Positions 6,526 to 12,348 of a stretch of DNA of 12,348 nucleotides are shown piece after piece. The notes under the pieces are model-generated. The model had not been told where the DNA came from, searched no databases, and saw nothing but the letters and a program-made list of their open reading frames with translations. Source of the stretch: an uncultured Prevotellaceae bacterium (GTDB taxonomy: Bacteria > Bacteroidota > Bacteroidia > Bacteroidales > Bacteroidaceae). The stretch covers positions 1 through 12,348 of the forward strand of contig CAMKTM010000055.1 of NCBI GenBank assembly GCA_946415695.1, read 5' to 3'. Position 1 is the stretch's first letter. The number at the start of each line of letters is the position of its first letter. The translations under genes were made by a program, and so were the position numbers.

Positions 6526-8339
6526 ATAAGTCCGATTGGCTTCCGACGACGCGAAAGGAGATGGACTTGCGCGGTTGGGACTGTGCTGACGTCATCCTCT
6601 TCAGCGCAGATGCCTATGTGGATCATCCTGCTTTCGGTGCAGCAGTCATCGGAAGGTTGCTGGAAGCAGAGGGCTTGCGTGTCTGTATCGTGCCTCAACC
6701 CGACTGGCACGGCGATTTCCGCGACTTCCGCAAGTTGGGCCGCCCCAGACTCTTCTTCGGCATTTCGCCAGGGTGCATGGACAGCATGGTCAACAAATAC
6801 ACTGCTGCCCGCCGCCTTCGCAGCGAAGATGCCTACAGTCCCGATGGGCGTCACGACCTCAGACCCGAATACCCGACCATTGTTTATACCGACATCCTCC
6901 GAAAGTTCTTTCCCGACGTGCCCATCGTGCTCGGCGGCATCGAAGCAAGTTTGCGGCGCGTAATGCACTATGACTACTGGCAGGAACGCTTCCGCCCCAG
7001 CATCCTCTGCGACTGCGATGCCGACCTCATCACCTACGGCATGGGCGAGAAGCCGACACTTGAACTTGTCAGGCTCCTCATGGAAGCCATAGATGATGCT
7101 CACCCTTTGCTCCATTACGATGAGAACGGCGAGCCTTGCATCACCCGAGAAGTGCTCCGCGAAGTGGCAAAGGAACTGCCACAAACGGTTTCTCTTTGCA
7201 AGGAAGAAGACATCCCTGGCGGCATCAAGCAGGACGACATCGTGCTGCACAGCTACGAGGTGTGTTTGCGAGAGCCACGTCTTCATGCCGAGAATTTCCG
7301 ACACATTGAGGAGGAGAGCAACAAGATGCATGCTCAGCGCCTACTGCAACAGACGTCGGACAAATGGGTCGTCGTGAATCCGCCCTACCCGCCCCTCACT
7401 TCTGAAGAACTCGACCGAAGCTTCGACCTGCCTTACACCCGCCTGCCTCATCCCAAGTACAAGGACAAGCGTATCCCTGCCTACGAGATGATTCGTTTCA
7501 GCGTGACGCTTCATCGCGGTTGCTTCGGCGGCTGTGCTTTCTGCACGATAAGTGCTCATCAAGGCAAATTCATCGTGAGCCGTTCGAAAGAAAGCATATT
7601 GAAAGAGGTGAAGGCCATCACTCGGATGCCTGACTTCAAAGGATACCTGAGCGACCTTGGCGGACCGAGTGCCAACATGTACATGATGAAGGGCAAACGG
7701 TCGGAAGTATGCGAGAAGTGCAAACGCCCCTCGTGCATCCATCCTGCCATCTGCCCGAACCTGAACGGCGACCATCGTCCTTTGCTCGACATCTATCGGA
7801 GCGTCGATGCGTTGTCCGGCATCAAGAAAAGCTTCATCGGTAGCGGCGTACGCTACGATATGTTGCTGCACGACTGGAAAGACGATGCCCTCAACCGTGC
7901 TGCTAAGGAATACACACGAGAACTCATCACGAAGCACGTCAGCGGCCGCCTGAAGGTGGCTCCCGAGCATACGAGCGATGCGGTGCTCAACATCATGCGA
8001 AAGCCTTCGTTCAGCCTCTTCCGACAGTTCAAGAGCATCTTCGACGCTACTTGTCGCAAGGCAGGCTTAAAGCAGCAGCTCATCCCCTACTTCATCAGCA
8101 GTCACCCTGGCTGTACCGTTCGCGATATGGCCGAACTTGCCGCTATCACCAAACAAATGAACTACAAGCTGGAGCAAGTGCAGGACTTCACCCCGACGCC
8201 ACTTACTGTCAGCACAACCTGTTGGGCTACTGGATACCACCCCTACACCCTCGAGCCCATCTATTCCGCAAAGACACCCGAAGAGAAACGCGAACAGAAC
8301 TCGCTCTTCTTCTGGTACAAGCCCAACAACCGCCGCTAA
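6522..8339 (+). CDS. ygiQ: YgiQ family radical SAM protein
   Basis: 605 residues from the preferred ATG at 6522. The N-terminal half carries YgiQ signatures, including ADAYVDHPAFGAAVIGRLLEAEG, SPGCMDSMVNKYTA and VLGGIEASLRR. The radical SAM core has the cluster motif CxxxCxxC (CFGGCAFC, C334, C338, C341), which would bind a 4Fe-4S cluster and S-adenosylmethionine. Four further cysteines follow in CEKCKRPSCIHPAIC, a feature of the family that may hold a second metal site. The end (GYHPYTLEPIYSAKTPEEKREQ) matches the DUF3362-type C-terminus, shorter than in E. coli YgiQ (about 740 residues). The protein is cytoplasmic; its substrate is not established for the family. It is the last gene of the plus-strand cluster and faces the convergent lipoprotein gene. 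Confidence 0.95.
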   Translation: MNKSDWLPTTRKEMDLRGWDCADVILFSADAYVDHPAFGAAVIGRLLEAEGLRVCIVPQPDWHGDFRDFRKLGRPRLFFGISPGCMDSMVNKYTAARRLRSEDAYSPDGRHDLRPEYPTIVYTDILRKFFPDVPIVLGGIEASLRRVMHYDYWQERFRPSILCDCDADLITYGMGEKPTLELVRLLMEAIDDAHPLLHYDENGEPCITREVLREVAKELPQTVSLCKEEDIPGGIKQDDIVLHSYEVCLREPRLHAENFRHIEEESNKMHAQRLLQQTSDKWVVVNPPYPPLTSEELDRSFDLPYTRLPHPKYKDKRIPAYEMIRFSVTLHRGCFGGCAFCTISAHQGKFIVSRSKESILKEVKAITRMPDFKGYLSDLGGPSANMYMMKGKRSEVCEKCKRPSCIHPAICPNLNGDHRPLLDIYRSVDALSGIKKSFIGSGVRYDMLLHDWKDDALNRAAKEYTRELITKHVSGRLKVAPEHTSDAVLNIMRKPSFSLFRQFKSIFDATCRKAGLKQQLIPYFISSHPGCTVRDMAELAAITKQMNYKLEQVQDFTPTPLTVSTTCWATGYHPYTLEPIYSAKTPEEKREQNSLFFWYKPNNRR

Positions 8340-8384
8340 ATAATCCCGACACCGCCAAGAAAATCCCCCATAAACTGCACCGAG

Positions 8385-8540
8385 ATATAATCTATTTATC
8401 GAATTAGACTATATTTTACATCAAAAATATAATCTATCTCAAGAATTAGAATATATTTATATGATTATATATAATCTTTCTCCTTAAATAGATTATATTT
8501 GTAGTTCAAGATACAAACTATTTCCCGAATTAGATTATAT
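8385..8540. repeat. Four 42-bp tandem palindromic units
   Basis: Left arms (ATATAATCTAT-like) start at 8385, 8427, 8469 and 8511, exactly 42 bp apart. The matching right arms (TTAGATTATAT-like) begin at 8404, 8446, 8488 and 8530. Each unit is 30 bp, with 11-bp imperfect arms and an 8-base centre, and 12-bp non-conserved spacers separate the units. The region is very AT-rich and lies between the convergent ygiQ and lipoprotein genes. The geometry is too regular for chance. It is not a standard CRISPR or intrinsic terminator, and the function is unknown. Confidence 0.85.
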
Positions 8541-8561
8541 CTTGCCAATCTGAAGCCTTGC

Positions 8562-8583
8562 CAGCACCCCCTTTTGCTGTTTT
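8562..8583 (+). terminator. Weak candidate terminator for the ygiQ cluster
   Basis: CAGCA and TGCTG form a 5-bp stem around an 8-base loop, followed by TTTT. It is about 220 bases past the ygiQ stop codon and beyond the 42-bp repeats. The stem is short, so the call is tentative. Confidence 0.3.
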
Positions 8584-8743
8584 CCGACTTTCGGCGACTA
8601 TCTTACAGAGCATTTTCAAACTCTCCGAAGTACAGCAATGAAGGAAATGCACAAATTACCCGAATAACGAAACAGACTTTAAGGCTATTTGCTTATTCTT
8701 TTTAGAATTTAGCCACTGAGATTTTGTCTTCTTGGATAGTGCA
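8584..8743. other. Gap between the 42-bp repeats and the lipoprotein terminator
   Basis: I see no gene, promoter or repeat in this stretch. Together with the repeats and both terminators it makes up the 455-base space between the convergent ygiQ and lipoprotein stop codons. Confidence 0.5.
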
Positions 8744-8770
8744 TAAAAAAGCCGTCCAAATAAGACGGCT
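8744..8770 (-). terminator. Intrinsic terminator of the lipoprotein gene
   Basis: A perfect 7-bp stem (AGCCGTC at 8750-8756 with GACGGCT at 8764-8770) has a 7-base loop. Read on the minus strand it is followed by TTTTTT. It lies about 25 bases after the lipoprotein stop codon, which is the expected place. Confidence 0.9.
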
Positions 8771-8794
8771 CAAAGAATATGTGTAATTACATTG

Positions 8795-10438
8795 CTATTT
8801 ATCAAAACAACGGAGCGTTGGATAGGTTTGTCCTTCTGTAATTTTCCAGATATTATCGAAATCCCAACCTTCATAATTCGACTGTGTTTTCATCTGCTCC
8901 GTGGTACGGGCATTATTATGTCCTGCCGGGCCTGATATTGTGGAATCAAAATATGTATATGCTCCATCACACGAAAAGGAGCGACTACACGAAACTATCC
9001 CTGCATAATAGCATTTCGAATGAGTACCATTATAACTTATACCATAACAGTCTTTACCAGATAATGATGAAGTAGAGTAGCAATTTGATATTAACGAATG
9101 CGTCCCCCAGCCTTTTTCAGCACTGCAATTTCCCGTTATTCCACCAACTCCTATACTTTGAACACCAGCAGAAGCTATACTTCCAAGCGAACCTTCAGAA
9201 TAGCATTCCTCAAAAGAAGGGGAGGAAGAAGGAGGAGAAGAATAGCTGTAATAGTAAGAACGTGCTTCGCCACATATTCCACCGACATTTGCACTTCCTG
9301 CAATAGAACCTATGACAGAACATTTCTTTATTAAGGAATTCCCTTCTGCATAGCCACAAATTCCGCCGACATCACTTTGTCCTGTTATTCCATTACTACC
9401 AATTTCCAATCGAACGCCCATAATTGTTGCGTTATTGATATGTCCAAATAGGCCAACACGATCCGTCGTAGGACGCTTCATCCACACATTTTTAATCTTG
9501 TATCCTTGACCGTTTAGCGTGCCAGTAAATGGTGTTTCAGGCTTCCCGATTGGATCCCATCCGTTACCACTTGCTTCTTCGTTCAAAGTGATGTCAGCCG
9601 TCAATATGAAATTAGCATTAAGATACTTTCTAATGTTTTTCAACTGCTGCACTGTTTTTATTTGATACGGATCTTCGGTTGTACCACGTCCACCATCAAA
9701 TTTCGGAGAAGCAGAACCCTTTTGCGTAACACTCAATTTGACAGAACTGACAGAATTCTTTAAGATAATATCACCAGAGTATTGCTGTGCTGAAAGGTTT
9801 TCTGTTACACTTACAGTAATAGAGTTCGATTCTGTTGAGACCGAACACCATACTGGCTTTCTTTCAATTGAAACGCTTGTGGGGTTTTTCAACTTAACAC
9901 TCTGAAAACTTGCATCACTTGTAAATGTGAGCGAAGTACTTTCCAGACTAATAGGTAATTGGAATGGCGACTGATATTTTACCGTTGCTCCCATAATACC
10001 TCCAGATGTATTTACTGTATATTCCACAACATAAAGTCGAGCATATGTACTACCATATTTGACAACATAGCCAGTTCCTGGAACAACAGCCGATGTTTTT
10101 GCCCATCCAGTAGTTGGTATTGTTGTAATATTACCCAGTCCACTAATCAACCCAACAGAAGCAAACTCTACACTTGAATAATCACCGACAAAATTATTAG
10201 CATCGTCTATATGGATTTTTGACCCAATACCAATATCAATCCAGTTATCTTTCGAACCATTATTCATATTGACAACTATTGTTCCTTCGGGATCACTGAC
10301 AGGAGTGCTTGGGTTAATAGGTTGTCCGTTATCGGGACTTACAATGTCATCATCGTCACCACAGGAAACGAAACCAACACTCAGCATTGCGACCATCATT
10401 GTGGTCATCAAACTTAACAAATAACTCTTTTTGCTCAT
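8795..10438 (-). CDS. Surface lipoprotein with BACON domain and GLUG repeats
   Basis: 547 residues from the ATG at 10438. The frame stays open for 32 more codons, but the lipoprotein signal starts at MSKKSYLLSLM, which decides the start. The lipobox ends at C26 (VGFVSC), and the following GDDDD run fits the Bacteroidota lipoprotein surface-export signal. Residues 50-160 are an uncharacterised beta-rich region. Residues 163-242 resemble a BACON domain (ISLESTSLTF ... SVKLSVTQKG). From 248, FDGGRGTTEDPYQI and FILTADITLN introduce a GLUG-type beta-helical region with DVGGICG, NVGGICG and GVGGITG repeats, ending in the usual WKI..GQTYPTLR. Such proteins are thought to display adhesive or glycan-contacting beta structures at the cell surface; no enzyme motif is visible. 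The gene is cysteine-rich, visibly more AT-rich than its neighbours, stands alone and has its own terminator. Confidence 0.88.
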   Translation of the reverse strand: MSKKSYLLSLMTTMMVAMLSVGFVSCGDDDDIVSPDNGQPINPSTPVSDPEGTIVVNMNNGSKDNWIDIGIGSKIHIDDANNFVGDYSSVEFASVGLISGLGNITTIPTTGWAKTSAVVPGTGYVVKYGSTYARLYVVEYTVNTSGGIMGATVKYQSPFQLPISLESTSLTFTSDASFQSVKLKNPTSVSIERKPVWCSVSTESNSITVSVTENLSAQQYSGDIILKNSVSSVKLSVTQKGSASPKFDGGRGTTEDPYQIKTVQQLKNIRKYLNANFILTADITLNEEASGNGWDPIGKPETPFTGTLNGQGYKIKNVWMKRPTTDRVGLFGHINNATIMGVRLEIGSNGITGQSDVGGICGYAEGNSLIKKCSVIGSIAGSANVGGICGEARSYYYSYSSPPSSSPSFEECYSEGSLGSIASAGVQSIGVGGITGNCSAEKGWGTHSLISNCYSTSSLSGKDCYGISYNGTHSKCYYAGIVSCSRSFSCDGAYTYFDSTISGPAGHNNARTTEQMKTQSNYEGWDFDNIWKITEGQTYPTLRCFDK

Positions 10439-10451
10439 AACATTATAGTTT

Positions 10452-10500
10452 AAGTTAGTGAATAAATTTATTCTCTCTCTCGTAGAGGTCGCACTAACTT
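10452..10500 (-). promoter_or_regulatory. Stem-loop in the lipoprotein leader
   Basis: A perfect 9-bp inverted repeat (AAGTTAGTG at 10452-10460, CACTAACTT at 10492-10500) brackets 31 bases. Inside are a 4-bp hairpin at 10477-10487 and a self-complementary GAATAAATTTATTC at 10460-10473. In the minus transcript the main stem ends 13 bases before the lipoprotein start codon, close enough to affect translation initiation. Any regulatory role is inference. Confidence 0.5.
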
Positions 10501-10509
10501 TAGAGCATA

Positions 10510-10703
10510 AAGAAAAGCGCAGACCTGACCCCATTTCCAGTACAGGCCTACCACAGCCTCAATAAACTAATGGAGAAGTCCGCGCTATGCGCAGCTCCGT
10601 TTAGTTTATTGGTTTGCTCGTAAAAACTCCTGTTCGAGGTGGTAGTTCGTACTGGAAAATGAGCAAATAAGTCTTGAAAAAGGGCATTTCTGCCTCAATT
10701 CCG
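10510..10703 (-). ncRNA. Structured RNA candidate, 6S-like in shape, or leader of the lipoprotein mRNA
   Basis: On the minus strand about 190 bases fold into nested helices. A closing stem pairs 10689-10696 with 10515-10523. A 10-bp stem pairs 10649-10658 with 10534-10543 and extends through 10660-10663 with 10530-10533. Next, 10639-10645 pairs with 10548-10554 (7 bp), and a side hairpin pairs 10635-10638 with 10617-10620. Then an 11-bp stem pairs 10601-10611 with 10560-10570, then 10595-10598 with 10572-10575, and a GCGC-ATA-GCGC tip closes at 10582-10592. Two pairs (10662-10531 and 10581-10593) are G-U on the minus strand but C-A on the plus strand, which indicates the transcribed strand. 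The 3' side of the closing stem runs into CTTTTCTTT. Length, single-rod shape and a wide central bubble recall 6S RNA, but I cannot match conserved 6S sequence; a cis-acting leader is the main alternative. Confidence 0.55.
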
Positions 10704-10706
10704 ATG

Positions 10707-10714
10707 CAAAGATA
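10707..10714 (-). promoter_or_regulatory. Bacteroidota -7 element for the structured RNA / lipoprotein transcript
   Basis: On the minus strand the sequence reads TATCTTTG, a full match to the Bacteroidota -7 motif TAnnTTTG. Transcription would start near 10700, at the foot of the closing stem of the RNA candidate. No TTG is present 19-21 bases upstream, so the -33 half is weak. Confidence 0.5.
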
Positions 10715-10883
10715 ACGAATTTATATGAAACGGGATGCTTGGAGGCTTAAAAAATGATGTAATTAAACAAAAAGGACAAAATATAGAGTCAACCTGCAAG
10801 TGAAAAAATAGTGTTTTTATCAACTCAAAGGCAAGAATTGAGAAGAATTTGCAAATTCGATGTGTGTTTTTGCTTATTAGCGG
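10715..10883. other. Divergent intergenic spacer
   Basis: AT-rich spacer between the minus-strand RNA promoter and the plus-strand DUF4494 promoter. A minus-strand frame of 75 codons crosses it but has no family character and runs through both promoter regions. I see no gene or clear repeat. Confidence 0.5.
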
Positions 10884-10913
10884 TTGTAACGTGCGAGAAT
10901 TTTTGTATTTTTG
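10884..10913 (+). promoter_or_regulatory. Bacteroidota-type promoter for the DUF4494-yggS genes
   Basis: TTG at 10884-10886 and TATTTTTG at 10906-10913 are separated by 19 bases, an exact consensus fit. Transcription would start near 10920, leaving a leader of about 65 bases. The second half of the leader is a purine-rich run of AAGAAATTA-like repeats up to the start codon at 10985. Confidence 0.8.
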
Positions 10914-10984
10914 CAGGCACATTGGAGTAAGACTATTCGAAAAGAAGAAATAAAGAAATTAAGAAATTAAGAAAATAAGAGAAT

Positions 10985-11494
10985 ATGCAAAGCGAATGGT
11001 TTGAATGCAAGGTCCGTTACGACAAGACCTTAGAGAGCGGTCTCATCAAGAAGACCACAGAGACTTATTTAGTAGATGCCATCAGCTTCACAGAGGCTGA
11101 GAAACGCTTCATCGAAGAGATCACGCCTTTTATGACGGGTGAGTTCATCGTGACCGACATCAAGCGGGCGCGGCTCTCGGACCTCTTCGACAGCGACGAC
11201 CTGAACGACGACCATTGGTTCAAGGCCCGCATCGCCTACATCACGCTCGACGAGAAGAGCGGCGTGGAGAAGCGTACCATGCAGACGGCCCTCATCCAGG
11301 CTAACGACTTCCACCGCGCCCTTGCCAGGCTCGACGAAGGCATGAAGGGCACACTCGGCGAATGGGCTATCGTCTCCATCACCGAGACAGCGATTGTTGA
11401 TGTATATAAGTTCAAAAGCCTCACCCCAGCCCTCTCCGAGGGAGAGGGAGAAAAGGTAAAAGCAAATGGTAAAGGAAAGAATAAACGAGATTAA
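10985..11494 (+). CDS. DUF4494 domain-containing protein
   Basis: 169 residues. Residues 1-140 match the Bacteroidota-specific DUF4494 family, with recognisable segments WFECKVRYDKT, YLVDAISFTEAEKRFIEE and FIVTDIKRARLSDLF. The function of the family is not known; no signal peptide or membrane segment is present, so a cytoplasmic location is likely. Residues 145-169 (SLTPALSEGEGEKVKA) are probably not part of the original domain: they are encoded by a GC-rich palindromic repeat at 11421-11450 of a type common in bacterial intergenic DNA. The last 29 bases overlap the start of yggS in another frame, which suggests co-transcription and possibly translational coupling. A consensus promoter lies about 70 bases upstream. 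Confidence 0.88.
   Translation: MQSEWFECKVRYDKTLESGLIKKTTETYLVDAISFTEAEKRFIEEITPFMTGEFIVTDIKRARLSDLFDSDDLNDDHWFKARIAYITLDEKSGVEKRTMQTALIQANDFHRALARLDEGMKGTLGEWAIVSITETAIVDVYKFKSLTPALSEGEGEKVKANGKGKNKRD
11421..11450. repeat. REP-like palindrome inside the DUF4494 reading frame
   Basis: CCCTCTCC (11430-11437), loop GAG and GGAGAGGG (11441-11448) form a perfect 8-bp hairpin preceded by CTCACCCCAG. This sequence type, which translates as LTPALS in one frame, is a familiar dispersed palindrome in many bacterial genomes. Here it is embedded in the 3' end of the coding frame. Confidence 0.65.
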
Positions 11495-12134
11495 GCAGTC
11501 GTTGCCTGAAGACGTCAAGCTTGTTGCCGTGAGCAAGTATCATCCTGCCTCGATGATACAGGAGGCTTACGACGGCGGGCAACGCATCTTCGGCGAGAGC
11601 CATGTGCAAGAAATGGTTCAGAAGTACGAAGCATTGCCGAAGGACATCGAGTGGCACTTCATCGGACACCTGCAGACCAACAAGGTGAAGTACATCGCAC
11701 CGTTCGTCAGCCTCATCCATGCCGTCGATTCTGAACATCTGCTTCGCGAGATTGACAAGCAGGCAAAGCGTTGCCAGCGCATCATCCCGGTACTTCTTGA
11801 AGTTCATGTTGCCAAGGAAGAGACGAAGTACGGTTGGCGCCCCGACGAACTGCTCCGCTTCATGGAGAGCGGCGCATGGCAGCAGTACGAGAACGTCAGC
11901 ATCCGCGGCCTCATGTGCATGGCGACGAATACCGACGACGAATGCCTTATCGCCAGTGAGTTTGAACGAGCTCACCAACTCTTTCAAACAGTGAACGACG
12001 CATTGCCGAACAACAAATGGACAGAATGCTCATGGGGCATGAGCGACGACTACCCTATTGCCGTCCAGCACGGCAGCACGATGGTTCGCATCGGCAGCCT
12101 TATTTTTGGAGAACGTTTGCAAGTGTTAAAATAA
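11466..12134 (+). CDS. yggS: YggS family pyridoxal phosphate homeostasis protein
   Basis: 222 residues, within the usual 220-235 of the PLPBP/YggS family. It is a single-domain type III-fold protein that binds pyridoxal 5'-phosphate and buffers its level, affecting amino-acid and keto-acid metabolism; no catalytic reaction is established. The PLP-binding lysine is K24 in LVAVSKYHP. Other family signatures are FGESHVQEM (usually GENYVQE), WHFIGHLQTNKVKY, IRGLMCMAT, and SWGMSDDYPIAVQHGSTMVRIGSLIFGER near the C-terminus, which forms the phosphate-binding loop. The Trp in SWGMS replaces the more common Met. The protein is cytoplasmic. The start codon lies inside the end of the DUF4494 gene. The stop codon lies within the first unit of the 22-bp repeat array. 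Confidence 0.96.
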   Translation: MVKERINEIKQSLPEDVKLVAVSKYHPASMIQEAYDGGQRIFGESHVQEMVQKYEALPKDIEWHFIGHLQTNKVKYIAPFVSLIHAVDSEHLLREIDKQAKRCQRIIPVLLEVHVAKEETKYGWRPDELLRFMESGAWQQYENVSIRGLMCMATNTDDECLIASEFERAHQLFQTVNDALPNNKWTECSWGMSDDYPIAVQHGSTMVRIGSLIFGERLQVLK

Positions 12135-12216
12135 GAGCGTGCCTCGTTGGCAATAAGAGCGTGCTTCGTTGGCAATAAAGGCGTGCCTCGTTGAAGATAA
12201 GAGCGTGCTCTTGTAG
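12129..12216. repeat. 22-bp tandem repeat, four units
   Basis: Units start at 12129, 12151, 12173 and 12195, each 22 bp, with core ATAAGAGCGTGCCTCGTTGG and a few substitutions, most of them in the last unit. The family is the same as at 1666-1731. The array begins inside the yggS stop codon region and ends 65 bases before the next gene. No protein frame is implied. Confidence 0.88.
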
Positions 12217-12281
12217 AAAACGCCCCGAAGGACTGATTTCTTTTCAACGACGAGAATTGCCAAAAACATATTGGAAAAAAA

Positions 12282-12348
12282 ATGGAGAAAATGATTGAGA
12301 AACTATATGCCGTTTACAAAGCGCATCCGTCCGTCACGACGGATAGCC
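12282..12348 (+). CDS. murF: Probable MurF, N-terminus only (runs off window)
   Basis: Only 22 codons are visible, starting MEKMIEKLYAVYKAHPSV and ending TTDS. The spacing of a short helix followed by a HP.VTTDS motif is what Bacteroidales MurF (UDP-N-acetylmuramoyl-tripeptide--D-alanyl-D-alanine ligase) proteins have at their N-terminus. MurF adds D-Ala-D-Ala to the peptidoglycan precursor in the cytoplasm. An ATG at 12291 is an alternative start. With so little sequence, another Mur ligase-like protein cannot be excluded. Confidence 0.5.
   Translation, partial: MEKMIEKLYAVYKAHPSVTTDS

Noticed and set aside
6519..7970. Two minus-strand open frames (270 and 209 codons) opposite ygiQ
   Set aside because: They are fully antisense to a well-recognised YgiQ coding sequence and show no domain, signal peptide or promoter.
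8385..8540. CRISPR array
   Set aside because: The conserved part is itself a palindrome and the spacers are only 12 bp and AT-rich. No cas gene is in the window, and the 42-bp period is too short for the usual repeat-plus-spacer length.
10439..10534. N-terminal extension of the lipoprotein to a start at 10534
   Set aside because: The extra 32 residues would place the signal peptide internally and would overlap the stem-loop and the 3' end of the structured RNA. The lipoprotein signal clearly begins at 10438.
10681..10693. Terminator hairpin just after the putative RNA start (GGCA-GAAA-TGCC, then TTTTT)
   Set aside because: The stem is only 4 bp, and its left arm is better used in the closing stem of the larger structure. 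It was considered as an early attenuator but cannot be supported from sequence alone.
10510..10703. tmRNA, RNase P RNA or SRP RNA identity for the structured RNA
   Set aside because: There is no alanine-tag reading frame or tRNA-like end, no conserved RNase P core sequence, and no GGAAG-type SRP loop. A GGTCAGGTC stretch resembles part of the SRP RNA but without its partner loop.
1..12348. Mobile element, phage or defence system
   Set aside because: No transposase, integrase, recombinase, reverse transcriptase, nuclease or toxin-antitoxin pair is recognisable in any frame; the unexplained signals are repeats and RNA structure rather than a gene system.

Overview
The window looks like chromosome of a Bacteroidales bacterium, most likely Prevotella or a close relative. 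The evidence is family-level: a PD40/OmpA envelope protein of the PorE type, a lipoprotein with BACON and GLUG modules, a DUF4494 protein and a golvesin/amidase protein of the kind often misnamed xanthan lyase. Two promoters also fit the Bacteroidota consensus exactly (TTG, 19 bases, TAnnTTTG), and strong Shine-Dalgarno sequences are largely absent. I found no transposase, phage gene, tRNA, rRNA or CRISPR array.

Layout. 1-1567 (+): 3' part of a PorE-like OmpA protein. 1568-1937: a gap with three 22-bp tandem repeats, a terminator hairpin and a good promoter. 1938-2201 (+): a small conserved protein. 2202-2509: a gap with an imperfect inverted repeat and AT-rich tandem repeats. 2510-8339 (+): a probable operon of a lysophospholipid acyltransferase, a secreted golvesin-amidase, a small unknown protein and a YgiQ-type radical SAM enzyme. 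8340-8743: a gap with four 42-bp palindromic units. 8795-10438 (-): a BACON/GLUG surface lipoprotein with its own terminator. 10439-10984: a divergent region with a highly structured RNA candidate on the minus strand and a consensus promoter for the plus-strand genes. 10985-12134 (+): DUF4494 protein and YggS, overlapping. 12129-12216: the 22-bp repeat family again. 12282-end (+): the first codons of a probable murF.

Function. Most recognisable genes concern the cell envelope: a peptidoglycan-anchored outer-membrane component, a phospholipid acyltransferase, a peptidoglycan-amidase-like secreted protein, a surface lipoprotein and MurF. YggS handles pyridoxal phosphate, and YgiQ is a poorly understood radical SAM protein.

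The least explained element is the minus-strand structured RNA at about 10510-10703. Its stems include two G-U pairs that would be C-A mismatches on the plus strand, so minus is probably the transcribed strand. Its size and rod-like shape recall 6S RNA, but it could equally be a long leader of the lipoprotein mRNA. The 42-bp palindromic array and the two separated 22-bp repeat arrays are also unexplained.
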